Assembly: GCA_964036045.1 (NCBI GenBank)
Contig: CAXIWF010000954.1
Location: 1-64,000, forward strand
Length of the DNA: 64,000 nt
Source of the DNA: Eutreptiella sp. 'Long Island Sound 2002'
Lineage: Eukaryota > Euglenozoa > Euglenophyceae > Eutreptiales > Eutreptiaceae
Direction of reading: 5' to 3'
Shown: positions 1 through 12,414 of the stretch, one piece after another
Position numbering within the stretch: position 1 is the first letter of the stretch
Layout of the letters: each line of letters opens with the position of its first letter
Position numbers and translations under genes: made by a program
The notes under the pieces: generated by a model
What the model saw: only the letters and a program-made list of their open reading frames with translations
What the model was told of the DNA's origin: nothing
Databases searched by the model: none

Positions 1-3000
1 GGTGATGGGGGGGCGATGCGGGGCGATGCGGGGCGATGATGGGCGATGGGGGCGAGCGGGGAGCAAGGTGGGGCGATGGGGGGCGAGGGGGGCTGAGCGG
101 GGTGAGGGGGGGCGATGGGGAGCGATGGGGGGCGATGGGGGGGCGAGGAGGGGCGAGGGGGGGCGGTGGGGGGCGATGTGGGGCGATGGGGGACAATGGG
201 GGGGCAATGGGGGGCGATGGGGAGCGAGGGGGGCGCTGGGGGGCTATCGGGGGCAATGGGAGGCGATGGGGGGCAATGGGGGGCGATGGGGGGCGATGGG
301 GAGCGAGGGGAGGCGAGGGGGGGCGATGGGGGGCGATGGGGAGCGGTTGGGGGGGATGGGGGGCGATGGGGGGCGACGGGGGGCGACGGGGGGGGCGAGG
401 GGTGGCGATGGGGGGCGATGGGGGGCAATGGGGGGCGATTGGGGGGCGATGGGGTGCGAGTTGGGGCGAGGGGGGGGCGATGGGGGGTGATGGGGGGCGA
501 TGGGGGGCGATGGGGGGCGAGGGGGGGCTGGGGTGCGATGGGGGGCAACTGGGGGTAATGAGGGGCAATGCGGGGCGATGCGGGGCGATGGGGGGCAATG
601 GGGGGCGATGGGGGGCGATGGGGGGACATGGGGGGCAATGGGGGGCGATGGGGGGACATGGGGGGCGAGTGGGGGGGCGAGGTGGGGCGATGGGGGGCGA
701 GGGGGGGCGAGGGGGAAGAGGGGGGGCGATGGGGAGCGATGGGGGGGCAAGGAGGGGCAAGGGGGGGCGAAGGGGGCCGGTGGGGGGCGATGCGGGGCGA
801 TGAAGGGCAATGGGGGGGCAATGGGGGGCGATGGGGAGCGATGGGGGGCGATGCGGGGCGATGGGGGGCGATGGGGGGCGATGGGGCGTGAGGGGGGGCG
901 AGGGGGGGGCGATCCGTAGCGATCCGGGGCGAGGGGGGGCGATTGGGGGCGATGGGGGGCGATGGGAGCTGATGGGGGACAATGGGGGGGCAATGGGGGG
1001 CGATAGGGAACGAGGGGTGGCGAGGGGGGCCGATGGGGGGCGATGGGGGGCTTTCGGGGCAATGGGGGGGCGCTAAGGGTGGATTAGGGGCGATGGGGGG
1101 CGATGGGGGGCGATGGGGGGCGATGGGGGGCGATGGGGGGCGATGGGGGGCGATGGGGGGGCGATGGGGGGGCGATGGGGGGCGATGGGAGGGCGACGGG
1201 GGGCGATGGGGGGCGATCCGTAGCGATCCGGGGCGATGGGGGGCGATTGGGGGCGAGGGGGGGGCGATGGGAGCTGATGGGGGGCAATGGGGGGCGATGG
1301 GGAGCAAGGGGTGGCGAGGGGGGCCGATGGGGGGCGAATGGGGGGCGATGGGCGGCGATGGGGGGCAATGAGGGGGTGAGGGGGGGGGCGAGGTGGGGGC
1401 GATGGGGGGCGATGGGTGGCGATGGGGGGCGATCGGGGCGAGAGGGGGCGAGGGTGGGCAATGCGGGGCGATGGGGGCTGATTGGGGGCGATGGGGGGCG
1501 ATGGGGGGCGGGGGGGGCGAGGGGGGGAGCGCTGGGGGTGATGGGGGGCGATGGGCGGCGATCGGGGGCGAGGGGGGGCGAGGGGGGGCGTTGGGGGGCG
1601 AGGGGCGGTGATTGGGGGCGATGGGGGGCGATCGGGGTTGGGGGGGGCGAGGGGGGGCAAGGGGGGGCAAGGAGGGGCGATGGGGGGCGATGGGGGGCGA
1701 TGGGGGGCGATGGGGGGGGAGGGGGGGCGCTTGGGGCTGATGGGGGGCGATGGGGGGCGATCGGGAGCGATGGGGGGCAATGGGAGGCAATGGGGGGCAA
1801 TGGGGGGCGATTGGGCGCGATGGGGCGCGGAGGGGGGCGATGGGGGGCGATGGGGGCTGCTAAGGGTGAATGGGGGCGAAGGGGGCGAGGGGGGGCGAGG
1901 GGGGGCGTGGGGGGGCGATGGGGGGCGATGCGGGGCGATCGGGGCGATCGGGGGCGATTGGGAGGGGGGGGGGCAAGGGGGAGCGATGGGGGCCGATGGG
2001 GGGCGATGGGGGGCGATGGGGAGCGATGGGGGGCGATGGGGGGCAATGGGAGGCGATGGGGGGCAATGGGGGGCGATGGGGGGCGATGGGGAGCGAGGGG
2101 GGGCGAGGGGGGGCGATGGGGGGCGATGGGGGGCGATGGGGGGCGGTTGGGGGGCATGGGGGGCGATGGGGGGCGACAGGGGGCGACGGGGGGGGCGAGG
2201 GGGGGCGATGGGGGGCGATGGGGGGCGATGGAGGGCGATGGGGGGCGATTGGGGGCAATGGGGGGTGATGGGGGGCGATGGGGGGCGATGGGGGGCGAGG
2301 GGGGCGCTGGGGTGCGATGGGGGGCAACGGGGGGCGATGGGGGGCGATGGGGGGCAATGGGGGGCGATGGGGGGCGATTGGGCGCGATGGGGCGCGGAGG
2401 GGGGCGATGGGGGGCGATGGGGGCTGCTAAGGGTGAATGGGGGGCGAAGGGGGCGAGGGGGGGCGAGGGGGGGCGTGGGGGGGCGATGGGGGGCGATGCG
2501 GGGCGATCGGGGGCGATCGGGGGCGATTGGGAGGGGGGGGGGGCAAGGGGGAGCGATGGGGGCCGATGGGGGGCGATGGGGGGCGATGGGGAGCGATGGG
2601 GGGCGATGGGGGGCAATGGGAGGCGATGGGGGGCAATGGGGGGCGATGGGGGGCGATGGGGAGCGAGGGGGGGCGAGGGGGGGCGATGGGGGGCGATGGG
2701 GGGCGATGGGGGGCGGTTGGGGGGCATGGGGGGCGATGGGGGGCGACAGGGGGCGACGGGGGGGGCGAGGGGGGGCGATGGGGGGCGATGGGGGGCGATG
2801 GAGGGCGATGGGGGCGATTGGGGGCAATGGGGGGTGATGGGGGGCGATGGGGGGCGATGGGGGGCGAGGGGGGGCGCTGGGGTGCGATGGGGGGCAACGG
2901 GGGGCGATGGGGGGCGATGGGGGGCAATGGGGGGCGATGGGGGGCGATGGGGGGACATGGGGGGCGAGTGGGGGGCGAGGTGGGGCGATGGGGGGCGAGG

Positions 3001-6000
3001 GGGGGCGAGGGGAAGAGGGGGGGCGATGGGGAGCGATGCGGGGGCAAGGAGGGGCGAGGGGGGGCGAAGGGGGGTGAGGGGGGGGCGAGGGGGGGGCGAT
3101 CCGTAGCGATCCGGGGCGATGGGGGGCGATCGGGGGCGAGGGGGGGCGATGGGAGCTGATGGGGGACAATGGGGGGGCAATGGGGGGCGATGGGGAGCGA
3201 GGGGTGGCGAGGGGGGCCGATGGGGGGCGAATGGGGGGCAAGGAGGGGCGATGGGGGGCGATGGGGGGTGAGGGGGGGCGAGGGGGGGGCGATCCGTAGC
3301 GATCCGGGGCGATGGGGGGCGATTGGGGGCGAGGGGGGGCGATGGGAGCTGATGGGGGACAATGCGGGGGCAATGGGGGGCGATGGGGAGCGAGGGGTGG
3401 CGAGGGGGGCCGATGGGGGGCGAATGGGGGGCGATGGGGGCAATGGGGGGCGATGGCGGGCGTTGGGGGGCGATGGGGGGCGATGGGGGGCGATTGGGGG
3501 CGATGGGGGGCGATGGCGGGCGATGGGGGGCGATCGGGGGCGAGCTGGGGCGATCGGTGGCGATGGCGGGCGATGGTGGGCGATGGGGGGCGACGGGGGC
3601 GAGGGGGGTGAGGGTGGGAGCTGGGGAGCGATGGGGGGCGATGGGGGGCGAGGAGGGGCGACGGGGGGCGAAGGGGGGCGGTGGGGTCAATGCGCGGCGA
3701 TGCGGGGCAATGGAGGGGCAAATGGGGGCGATGGCGGGCAATGGGGCGCGAGGGAGGGCGAGGTGGGGCGATGCGGGGCGATGGGAGGCGATGGGAGGTG
3801 AGGGGGGGCAAGGGGGGGGCGCTCCGGAACCTTCTGGGGCGAGGGGGGCGATTGGGGGCGATGGGGGGCGATGGCGGGCGATGGGGGGCGATCGGGGGCG
3901 AGGTGGGGCGATCGGTGGCGATGGCGGGCGATGGTGGGCGATGGGGGGCGACGGGGGCGAGGGGGGTGAGGGTGGGAGCTGGGGAGCGATGGGGGTCGAT
4001 GGGGGGCGAGGAGGGGCGACGGGGGGCGATGGGGGGCGAGGAGGGGCGACGGGGGGCGAAGGGGGGCGGTGGGGTCAATGCGCGGCGATGCGGGGCAATG
4101 GAGGGGCAAATGGGGGCGATGGCGGGCAATGGGGCGCGAGGGAGGGCGAGGTGGGGCGATGCGGGGCGATGGGAGGCGATGGGAGGTGAGGGGGGCCGAG
4201 GGGGGGGCGCTCCGGAATCTTCTGGGGCGAGGGGGGGCGATGGGGGGGCGATGGGGGGCGAGGGGGGGCGATGGGGGGCGATCGGGGGCGATGGGGGGCC
4301 AGGAGGGGCGATGTGGGGCGATGGGGGGCGTAGGGGGGCGGTGCGGGTGCGGTGGGGTGCGATGGGGGGCGATGGGGGGCGATGGGGGGCGATGCGGGGC
4401 GATGGGGGGCGATGGGGGGCGATGGGGGGCGATGGGGGGCGATGGGGGGCGTGGGGGGGCGCTGGGGGGCGAGTGGGGGGCGATGGGGGGGGCGATGCCG
4501 GGCGATGGGGGGCGATGGGGGGCGATGGGAGGCGATGGGGGGCAATGGGGGGGCGATGGGGGGGGCGATGGGGGGGGATGGGGGGCGATGGGGGGCGACG
4601 GGGGGCGATGGGGGGCGATGGGGAGCGATGGGGGGCGATGCGGGGCGCTGGGGGGCGTTGGGGGTCGATGGGGGGCAACGGGGGGCAATGGGGCGCGATG
4701 GGGGGCGATGGGGGGCGATGGGGGATGATGGGGGCGATCGGGGGCGATGGGGGGCGATGGGGGACGACGGGGGGCGATGGGGGGCGATGGGGGGCCATGG
4801 CGGGCCATGGGGGGCCATGGGGGGCGGTGGGGGTCATGGGGGGCGATGGGGGGCAAGCGGGGGCGAGGGGGGGCGATGGGGGGCGAGGGGGGGCGATGAG
4901 GGGCGATGGGGGGCGATGGAGGGCGATTGCGGGCAATGGGGGGCAATGCGAGGCGATGGGGTGCGAGGTGGGGCGAGGGGGGCAATGGGGGGTGATGGGG
5001 GGCGATGCGGGGCGATGCGGGGCGATGATGGGCGATGGGGGGCGAGCGGGGAGCAAGGTGGGGCGATGGGGGGCGAGGGGGGCTGAGCGGGGTGAGGGGG
5101 GGCGATGGGGAGCGATGGGGGGCGATGGGGGGGCGAGGAGGGGCGAGGGGGGGCGGTGGGGGGCGATGTGGGGCGATGGGGGACAATGGGGGGGCAATGG
5201 GGGGCGATGGGGAGCGAGGGGGGGCGCTGGGGGGCTATCGGGGGCAATGGGGGGCGCTAAGGATGGATGAGGGGCGATGGGGGGCGATCGGGGGCCATCG
5301 ATCGGGGGCGATGGCGAGCGATGGGGGGCGATGGGGGGCGAGGGGGTGAGGGGGGGAGCTCGGGAGCGATGGGGGCGATGGGGCGCTAGGAGGGGCGAGG
5401 GGGGGGACGGGGGCTGCGGGTCGATGAGCGGCGATGGGGGCAATGGGGGGGCAATGGGGGGCGATGGGGGGCGATGGGGAGCGAGGGAGGGCGAGGGGGG
5501 GCGATGCGGGGCGATAGGGGGCGATTGGGGGCGATGGGGGTCAATGGGGGGCGATGGGGGGCGATGGGGGGCGATTGGGGGCCATCGGGGGCGATGGCGG
5601 GCGATGGGGGGCGATGGGGGGCGAGGGGGGGCGAGGGGGTTGAGGGGGGGAGCTGGGGAGCGATGGGGGTCGATGGGGGGCGAGGAGGGGCGAGGGGGGG
5701 GAGGGGGGGCGGTGGGGTCCATGAGCGGCGATGGGGGCCAATGGGGGGGCAATGGGGAGCGAGGGAGGGCGAGGGGGGGGCGATGCGGGGCGATACGGGG
5801 CGATGGGGGGCGATGCAGAGTGAGGGGGTGCGAGGGGGGGGCGATCCGGAGCAATCCGGGGCGATGGGGGGCGATGAGGGGGCGATGGGGGGCGAGGGGG
5901 GGCGAGGAGGGGCGATAGGGGGCGATGGGGGGCGATGGCGGGCGTCGGGGGCCTGAGGGGGGGCGAAGGGGGGTGGTGGGGGTGCGATGGGGGGCAATTG

Positions 6001-7105
6001 GGGGGCAATGGGGGGCGATGGGGGGCGATGGGGGCACGAGGGGGGGCGAGGAGGGGCGATGCGGGGCGATGGGGGGCGATGGCGGGCGTCGGGGGGCGAG
6101 GGGGGGCAAGGGGGGGTGGTGGAGTGCGTTGGGGGGCAATGGGGCCCGGTGGGGGGCGATGCGGGGCGCTGCGGGGCGATGGGGGGCGATGGGGGGCGAT
6201 GGGGGGGCGATGGGGGGGGCAATGGGTGGCGATGGGGGGCGATGGGGGGCGATGGGGGGCGATGGGGGGCAATGGGGGGGCAAAGGGGGGTCGATTGGGG
6301 GCGATGGGGGGCGAGGGGGGGCGCTGGGGGGCGCTGGTGGTCGATGGGGGGTGATGGGGGGCAATGGGCGGCGACGGGGGGCGATTAGGGGCGATGGGGG
6401 GCGATGGGGGGCGAATGGCAGCGAGGGGGGGCGAGGGATGGCAATGGGGGGCGATGGGGGGCAACGTGGGGCGAGAGGGGGCAATGGGGGGGAATGGGGG
6501 GGCAATGGGGGGGCAATGGGGGGCGATGGGGGGTGATGGGGAGCGAGGGGGGGCGAGGGGGGGCTATCGGGGGCGATGGGGGGCGATGGGGGGCGACACG
6601 GGGCGATGGGGGGCTATGGGGGGCGATGGGGGGCGATGAGGGGCGATGGGGGGCGAGGGGGGGCGATGGGGGGCGAGGGGGGGCGATAAGGGGCTGAGGG
6701 GGGGCGAGGGGGTCGAGGGGGGGCGATGGGGGGCGATGGGGGGCGATGGGGGGCGAGGGGGTCAAGGGGGGACGATGGGGGGCGATGGGGGGCGATGCGG
6801 GGCGAGGGGGGGCGATGGGGGGCGATGGGGGGCGATGGGGGGGTGATGGGGGTCGGTGGGGGGCAATGGGGGGGCAATGGGGGGGCAATGGGGGGCGATG
6901 GGGGGCGAGGGGGGGCGATGGGGGGCGATGGGGGGGCGATGGGGGGCGATGCCGGGCGATGCGGGGCGTTGGGGGAAGAGGGGGGGCGTTGGAGAGCGAT
7001 GGGGGGCAATGGGGGGCGATGGGGGGCGGTGGGGGGCGATGCGGGGCGATGGGGGGCGATGGGGGGCGATGGGGGGCGATGGGGGGCGATGGGGGGCGAT
7101 GGGGA
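1..7105 (+). repeat. Decamer satellite array, left arm, first part
   Basis: Head-to-tail copies of a 10-bp unit, consensus GATGGGGGGC, with the G-rich strand on +. Most units differ by one base in the CGAT core (CGAG, CAAT, CGAC, TGAT) or by one G in the run. Rare variants act as tags: CCGTAGCGATCC near 911, 1,218, 3,100 and 3,291; CTCCGGAACCTTCTGG near 3,822 and its one-base variant CTCCGGAATCTTCTGG near 4,210; CCGGAGCAATCC near 5,846. Two internal tandem duplications are visible: 567 bp (tag CTGCTAAG at 1,857 and 2,424) and about 0.36-0.39 kb (about 3,440-3,830 and 3,880-4,220). Sequence 1-250 recurs near 4,988 and 44,811. All long open frames here come from the stop-free unit. I see no gene. 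Confidence 0.95.
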
Positions 7106-7592
7106 GCGAAGTGGTTGCGAAGCGGTCGCGAAGTGGTCGCGAAGTGGTCGCGAAGTGGTCGCGAAGTGGACGCGAAGTGGTCGCGAAGTGGTCGCGAAGT
7201 GGTCGTGAAGTGGTTGCAATTGTCGCGAAGTGGTCGCGAAGTGGTCGCGAAGTGGTCGCGAAGTGGTCGCGAAGTGGTCGCGAATTGGCTGCGAAGTGCT
7301 CGCGATTGTCGTGAAGTGGTCGCAAAGTGGCCGCGAAGTGGTCGCGAAGTGGTCGCGAAGTGGTCGCGAAGTGGTCGCGATTGTCGTGAAGTGGTCGCGA
7401 CGTGGTCGCGAAGTGGTCGCGAAGTGGTCGCGAAGTGGTCGCGAAGTGGTCACGAAGTGGTCGCGAAGTGGTCGCGAAGTGGTCGCGAAGTGGTCGCGAA
7501 TTCGTCGCGAAGTGGTCGCGAAGTCTTCGCGAAGTGGTCGCGAACTGGTCGCGAAGCGGTTGCGAAGTGGTCGCGAAGTGGTCGCGAAGTGC
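7106..7592 (+). repeat. 11-bp satellite block 1 (GAAGTGGTCGC)
   Basis: About 44 head-to-tail copies of an 11-bp unit, consensus GAAGTGGTCGC, embedded in the decamer array. The left junction reads GGGGAGCGAAGTGGTTGCGA and the right junction GAAGTGCGCTCCGGGGCGAT. Landmark variants inside are GATTGTCGTGAAG and, near the right end, GAATTCGTCGCG. The unit is open in all six frames, giving an 11-residue periodic translation on either strand. No coding role is supported. Confidence 0.95.
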
Positions 7593-8163
7593 GCTCCGGG
7601 GCGATCTGGGGCGATGGGGGGCGAGGGGGGGCGACACGGGGCGATGGGGGGCTATGGGGGGCGATGGGGGGCGATGAGGGGCGATGGGGGGCGAGGGGGG
7701 GCGATGGGGGGCGATGGGGGGCGAGGGGGGGCGATAAGGGGCTGAGGGGGGGCAAGGGGGTCGAGGGGGGGCGATGGGGGGCGATGGGGGGCGATGGGGG
7801 GCGAGGGGGTCGAGGGGGGGCGATGGGGGGCGATGGGGGGCGATGGGGGGCGAGGGGGGGCGATGGGGGGCGATGGGGGGCGATGGGGGGGTGATGGGGG
7901 TCGGTGGGGGGCAATGGGGGGGCAATGGGGGGGCAATGGGGGGCGATGGGGGGCGATGGGGGGCGAGGGGGGGCGATGGGGGGCGATGGGGGGGCGATGG
8001 GGGGCGATGCCGGGCGATGCGGGGCGTTGGGGGAAGAGGGGGGGCGTTGGAGAGCGATGGGGGGCAATGGGGGGCGATGGGGGGCGGTGGGGGGCGATGC
8101 GGGGCGATGGGGGGCGATGGGGGGCGATGGGGGGCGATGGGGGGCGATGGGGGGCGATGGGGA
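7593..8163 (+). repeat. Decamer array between 11-bp blocks 1 and 2
   Basis: GATGGGGGGC units. This stretch is a near copy of about 6,590-7,105: the tag CGACACGGGGCGATGG occurs at about 6,594 and 7,632, and both are followed by the same series of variants (GATAAGGGGCTGAG, GGGGTCGAGG) up to the start of an 11-bp block. Together with block 2 it forms a tandem duplication of about 1.04-1.06 kb. Confidence 0.9.
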
Positions 8164-8672
8164 GCGAAGTGGTTGCGAAGCGGTCGCGAAGTGGTCGCGA
8201 AGTGCTCGCGAAGTGGTGGCGAAGTGGTCGCGAAGTGGTCGCGAAGTGGTCGCGAAGTGGACGCGAAGTGGTCGCGAAGTGGTCGCGAAGTGGTCGTGAA
8301 GTGGTTGCAATTGTCGCGAAGTGGTCGCGAAGTGGTCGCGAAGTGGTCTTGAAGTGGTCGCGAAGTGGTCGCGAATTGGCTGCGAAGTGCTCGCGATTGT
8401 CGTGAAGTGGTCGCAAAGTGGCCGCGAAGTGGTCGCGAAGTGGTCGCGAAGTGGTCGCGAAGTGGTCGCGATTGTCGTGAAGTGGTCGCGACGTGGTCGC
8501 GAAGTGGTCGCGAAGTGGTCGCGAAGTGGTCGCGAAGTGGTCACGAAGTGGTCGCGAAGTGGTCGCGAAGTGGTCGCGAATTCGTCGCGAATTGGTCGCG
8601 AAGTCTTCGCGAAGTGGTCGCGAACTGGTCGCGAAGCGGTTGCGAAGTGGTCGCGAAGTGGTCGCGAAGTGC
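8164..8672 (+). repeat. 11-bp satellite block 2 (GAAGTGGTCGC)
   Basis: About 46 units of GAAGTGGTCGC. It is a duplicate of block 1, starting 1,058 bp downstream, with the same left junction and the same internal landmarks (GATTGTCGTGAAG, GAATTCGTCGCG). Private differences include an AAGTGCTCGCG unit, a GTGGTGGCG unit, a TCTTGAAG unit and CTTCGGGG instead of CTCCGGGG at the right junction. Confidence 0.95.
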
Positions 8673-11600
8673 GCTTCGGGGCGATCTGGGGCGATGGGGG
8701 GCGAGGGGGTGCGAGGGGGGCGATGGGGGGCAACGGGGGGCGTACGGGGGCGATGGGGGGCGATGGGGGGCGATGGGGGGCTATCGGTGGCGATGGGGGG
8801 CGATAGGGGGCGATCGGGGGCGATGGGGGGGCAATGGGGGGCGATGGAGGGCGATGGGTGGCGAGGGGGGGCAATGCGGGGCGATGGTGGGCGATGGGGG
8901 GCGATGCGGGGCGATGGTGGGCAATGGGGGGAGAGGGGGGGCGATGGGGGGCGATGGGGGGCGAGGGGGGGCGAGGGGGGGCAATGGGTGGCGTTGGGGG
9001 GCGATGGGGGGCGATGGGGGGCGATGGGAGGCAATGGGGGGGCAATGGGGGGGCGATGGGGGGCGATGGGGGGCGAGAGGGGGCTATCGGGGGCGATCGG
9101 GGGCGATGGGGGGCGCTTGGGGGCGATGGGGGGGCAATGGGGGGTGATGGGGGGCGATGAGTGGCGAGCGGGGGCGATGCGGGGCGATGGTGGGCGATAG
9201 GGGCGATGGGGGGCGAAGGGGGGCGTTTGGGGTGCGAGGGGGGGCGGTGGGGAGCGATGGGGGGCGGTGGGAGGCGATGGGGGGCGATGGAGGGCGATGG
9301 GGGCCTTGGGGGGTGATGGGGGGCGAGGGGGTTCGAGAGGGTGCGAGGGGGGGCGAGGGGGGCGATGGGGGGGCGAAGGGGGGCGTCAGGGTACGAGAGG
9401 GGGCGACGGGGGGCGGTGGGGGCTGATGGGGGGCGATGGGGGGCGATGGGGGGCGATGGAGGGCGAGCGGGGGCGAAGGGGGGCATTGGGGTGCGAGGGG
9501 GCGCGATGGGGGGCAGTGGGGGGGGATCTGGGGCGATGGGGTCGATGGGGGGCCATGGGGGGTGATGAGCGGCGATGGGGGGCGATGGGGGGGTGATTGG
9601 GGGCGATGGGGGGCAATATGGGGGCGATGGGGGGGCGATGGGGGGCGATGGGAGGGCGATGGGGGGCGTTGGGTCGCGAGGGGGGGCGAGGGGGGGCAAT
9701 GGGGGGCAATGGGGGGCAATGGGGGGCCATGGGGGGCGGGGGGGGGGCGACGGGGGGCGAGGGGGGGCGTGGGGGGGGCGCTGGGGGGGCGAGGGGGGGG
9801 CGAGGTGGGGGGCGATGGGGGGTGGCGCTGGGGGGCGATAGGGGGCGATGGGGGGCGATGGGCGGCGATCGGGGGCGAGGGGGGGCGACGGGGGGTGAGG
9901 GGGGGCGATGGGGGGCGATGGGGGCGGGGGGGGCGAGGGGGGGCGAGGGGAGGCGATGGGGGGCGATGGGGGGCAATGGGGGGCGATGGGGGAGCAAGGG
10001 GGGGCGATCGGGGGTGATGGGGGGCAATGGGGGGCGATGGGGGGCGATGGGGGGCGCTGGGAGGCGAGGGGGGCGATTGGGGGCTATCGGAGGCGATGAG
10101 GGGCGATGGGGGGCGATGGGGGGCGATGGGGGGCGAGGGGGGGCCACCGGGGGCCAGCAGGGGCGAAGGGGGGTGTTGGGGTGCGAGGGGGCGCGATGGG
10201 GGGCAGTGGGGGGTGATGGGGGGCGATGGGGGGCGATGGGGGGGCGATGTGGGGCGATGGGGGGCGATGGGGGGCGATGGGGGGCGAGGGGGTGCGAGAG
10301 GGTGCAAGGGGGGGCGATGGGTGGCGAGAGGGGCCGAGGGGGGGCAAGGGGGGTCGATGGGGGGCGATGGGGGGCAATGTTGGGGCAATGGCGGGCAAGG
10401 GAGGGCAATGGGGGGCAATGGGGGGCGAGGGGGGGTTGGAGGGGGGGCGAGGGGGGGCGAGGGGGGGCCTGGGGGGGGCGCTGGGGGGGCGAGGTCAGGG
10501 GCGATGGGGGGGGGGGCGATGGGGGGCGATAGGGGCCGATGGGCAGGGGTTCGGGGCGAGGGGGGGCGAGGGGGGGCTGTGGGGGGCGATGGGGGGCGAT
10601 GGGGGGCGATGGGGGGGGCGAGGGGGGGCAATGGGGGGCACTGAGTGGCGAAGGGGGGCGATGGGGAGCGATGGGGGGCGATGGGAGGCGATGGGGAGGC
10701 CATTCGGAGCAATGGGGGGGCAATGGGGTGCGAGGGGGGGCGACGGGGGGCAATGGGGGGCGATGGGGGGGCGAGGGGGGGCAATGGGGGGGCAATGGGG
10801 GGCAATGGGGGGGCAATGAGGGGCGATGGCAGGCGATGGGGGGCGATGGGGGGAGATGGGGGGCGATGCGGGGCGATGGGGGGCGGTTGGGGGCGGTGGG
10901 GGGCGATGGGGGGCGATGGGGGGCAATGGGGGGGCGACTGGGGGCGGTGGGGGGCGATGGGGGGCGATTAGGGGCGATGGGGGGCGCCTGGGTGCGATGG
11001 GGGGCGAGGGGGGGCGAGAGGGGGGAGGGGAGGCGATGGGGGGCTATGGGGGGCGATCGGGGGCGATGGGGGGCGATGGGGGGCGATGGGGGGCGATGGG
11101 GCGGCAAAGGGGGGGTCGATTGGGGGCGATGGGGGGCGAGGGGGGGCGATCGGGGGCGATGGGGAGCGATGGGGGGCGATGGAGGGCGCTGGGGGGCGCT
11201 GGTGGTCGATGGGGGGTGATGGGGGGCAATGGGGGACGCCAGGGGGCGATGGGGGGCGATTAGGGGCGATGGGGGGCGATGGGGGGCGATCGGCAGCGAG
11301 GGGGGGCGAGGGATGGCAATGGGGGGCGATGGGGGGCGACGTGGGGCGGGAGGGGGCAATGGGGGGGAATGGGGGGGCAATGGGGGGGCAATGGGGGGCG
11401 ATGGGGGCTGATGGGGAGCGAGGGGGGGCGAGGGGGGGCGACCGGGGGCGATGGGGGGCGACGCGGGGCGATGGGGGGCGATGGGGGGCGATGAGGGGCG
11501 ATGGGGGGCGATGGGGGGCAATGGGGGGCGGTGGGGGGCGATTCGGGGCGATGGGGGGCGATGGGGGGCGATGGGGGGCGATGGGGGGCGATGGGGGGCG

Positions 11601-12414
11601 ATGGGGGGCGATGGGGGGCGATGGGGCGGCAAAGGGGGGGTCGATTGGGGGCGATGGGGGGCGAGGGGGGGCGATCAGGGGCGATGGGGAGCGATGGGGG
11701 GCGATGGAGGGCGCTGGGGGGCGCTGGTGGTCGATGGGGGGCGATGGGGGGCAATGGGGGACGCCGGGGGGCGATGGGGGGCGATTAGGGGCGATGGGGG
11801 GCGATGGGGGGCGATCGGCAGCGAGGGGGGGCGAGGGATGGCAATGGGGGGCGATGGGGGGCGACGTGGGGCGGGAGGGGGCAATGGGGGGGAATGGGGG
11901 GGCAATGGGGGGGCAATGGGGGGCGATGGGGGCTGATGGGGAGCGAGGGGGGGCGAGGGGGGGCGATCGGGGGCGATGGGGGGCGATGGGGGGCGACGCG
12001 GGGCGATGGGGGGCGATGGGGGGCGATGAGGGGCAATGGGGGGCGGGGGGGGGGCGGTGGGGGGCGAGGGGGGGGCGATGGGGGGCGAGGGGGGGCGATA
12101 AGGGGCTGAGGGGGGGCGAGGGGGTCGAGGGGGGGCGCTGGGGAGCGATGGGGGGTGATTGGGGGCGAGGGGGGTTGGTGGGGGGTGATGCGGGGCGATG
12201 GGGGGGCAATGGGGGGCGATGGGGGGCGTTGGGGGGCGAGGGGGGGCGATCGGGGGCGAGGGGGGCGATGCGGGGCGATGCGGGGCGTTGGGGGACGAGG
12301 GGGGGCGTTGGAGAGCGATGGGGGGCAATGGGGGGCGGTAGGGGGCGATTCGGGGCGATGGGGGGCGATGGGGGGCGATGGGGGGCGATGGGGGGCGATG
12401 GGGGGCGATGGGGA
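8673..12414 (+). repeat. Decamer satellite array, left arm, second part
   Basis: GATGGGGGGC units with tags CGTCAGGGTACGAGAG (about 9,386), GGCCATTCGGAGCAATGG (about 10,699) and GATCGGCAGCGAGG (about 11,288 and 11,813). The stretch 11,090-11,420 recurs at about 11,620-11,940, a tandem duplication of about 0.53 kb. The same tags occur in the right arm near 47,440, 48,720 and 50,945. Very long G runs occur at 9,720-9,800 and 10,440-10,520. No gene is seen. Confidence 0.93.

Noticed and set aside
2-490. Gly/Trp/Arg/Met-rich plus-strand open frames throughout the arrays
   Set aside because: They are the same artefact on the G-rich strand: translation cycles every 30 bp with the decamer in all three frames.
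7106-7592. CRISPR array
   Set aside because: The units are contiguous 11-mers without spacers, and the setting is eukaryotic satellite DNA.
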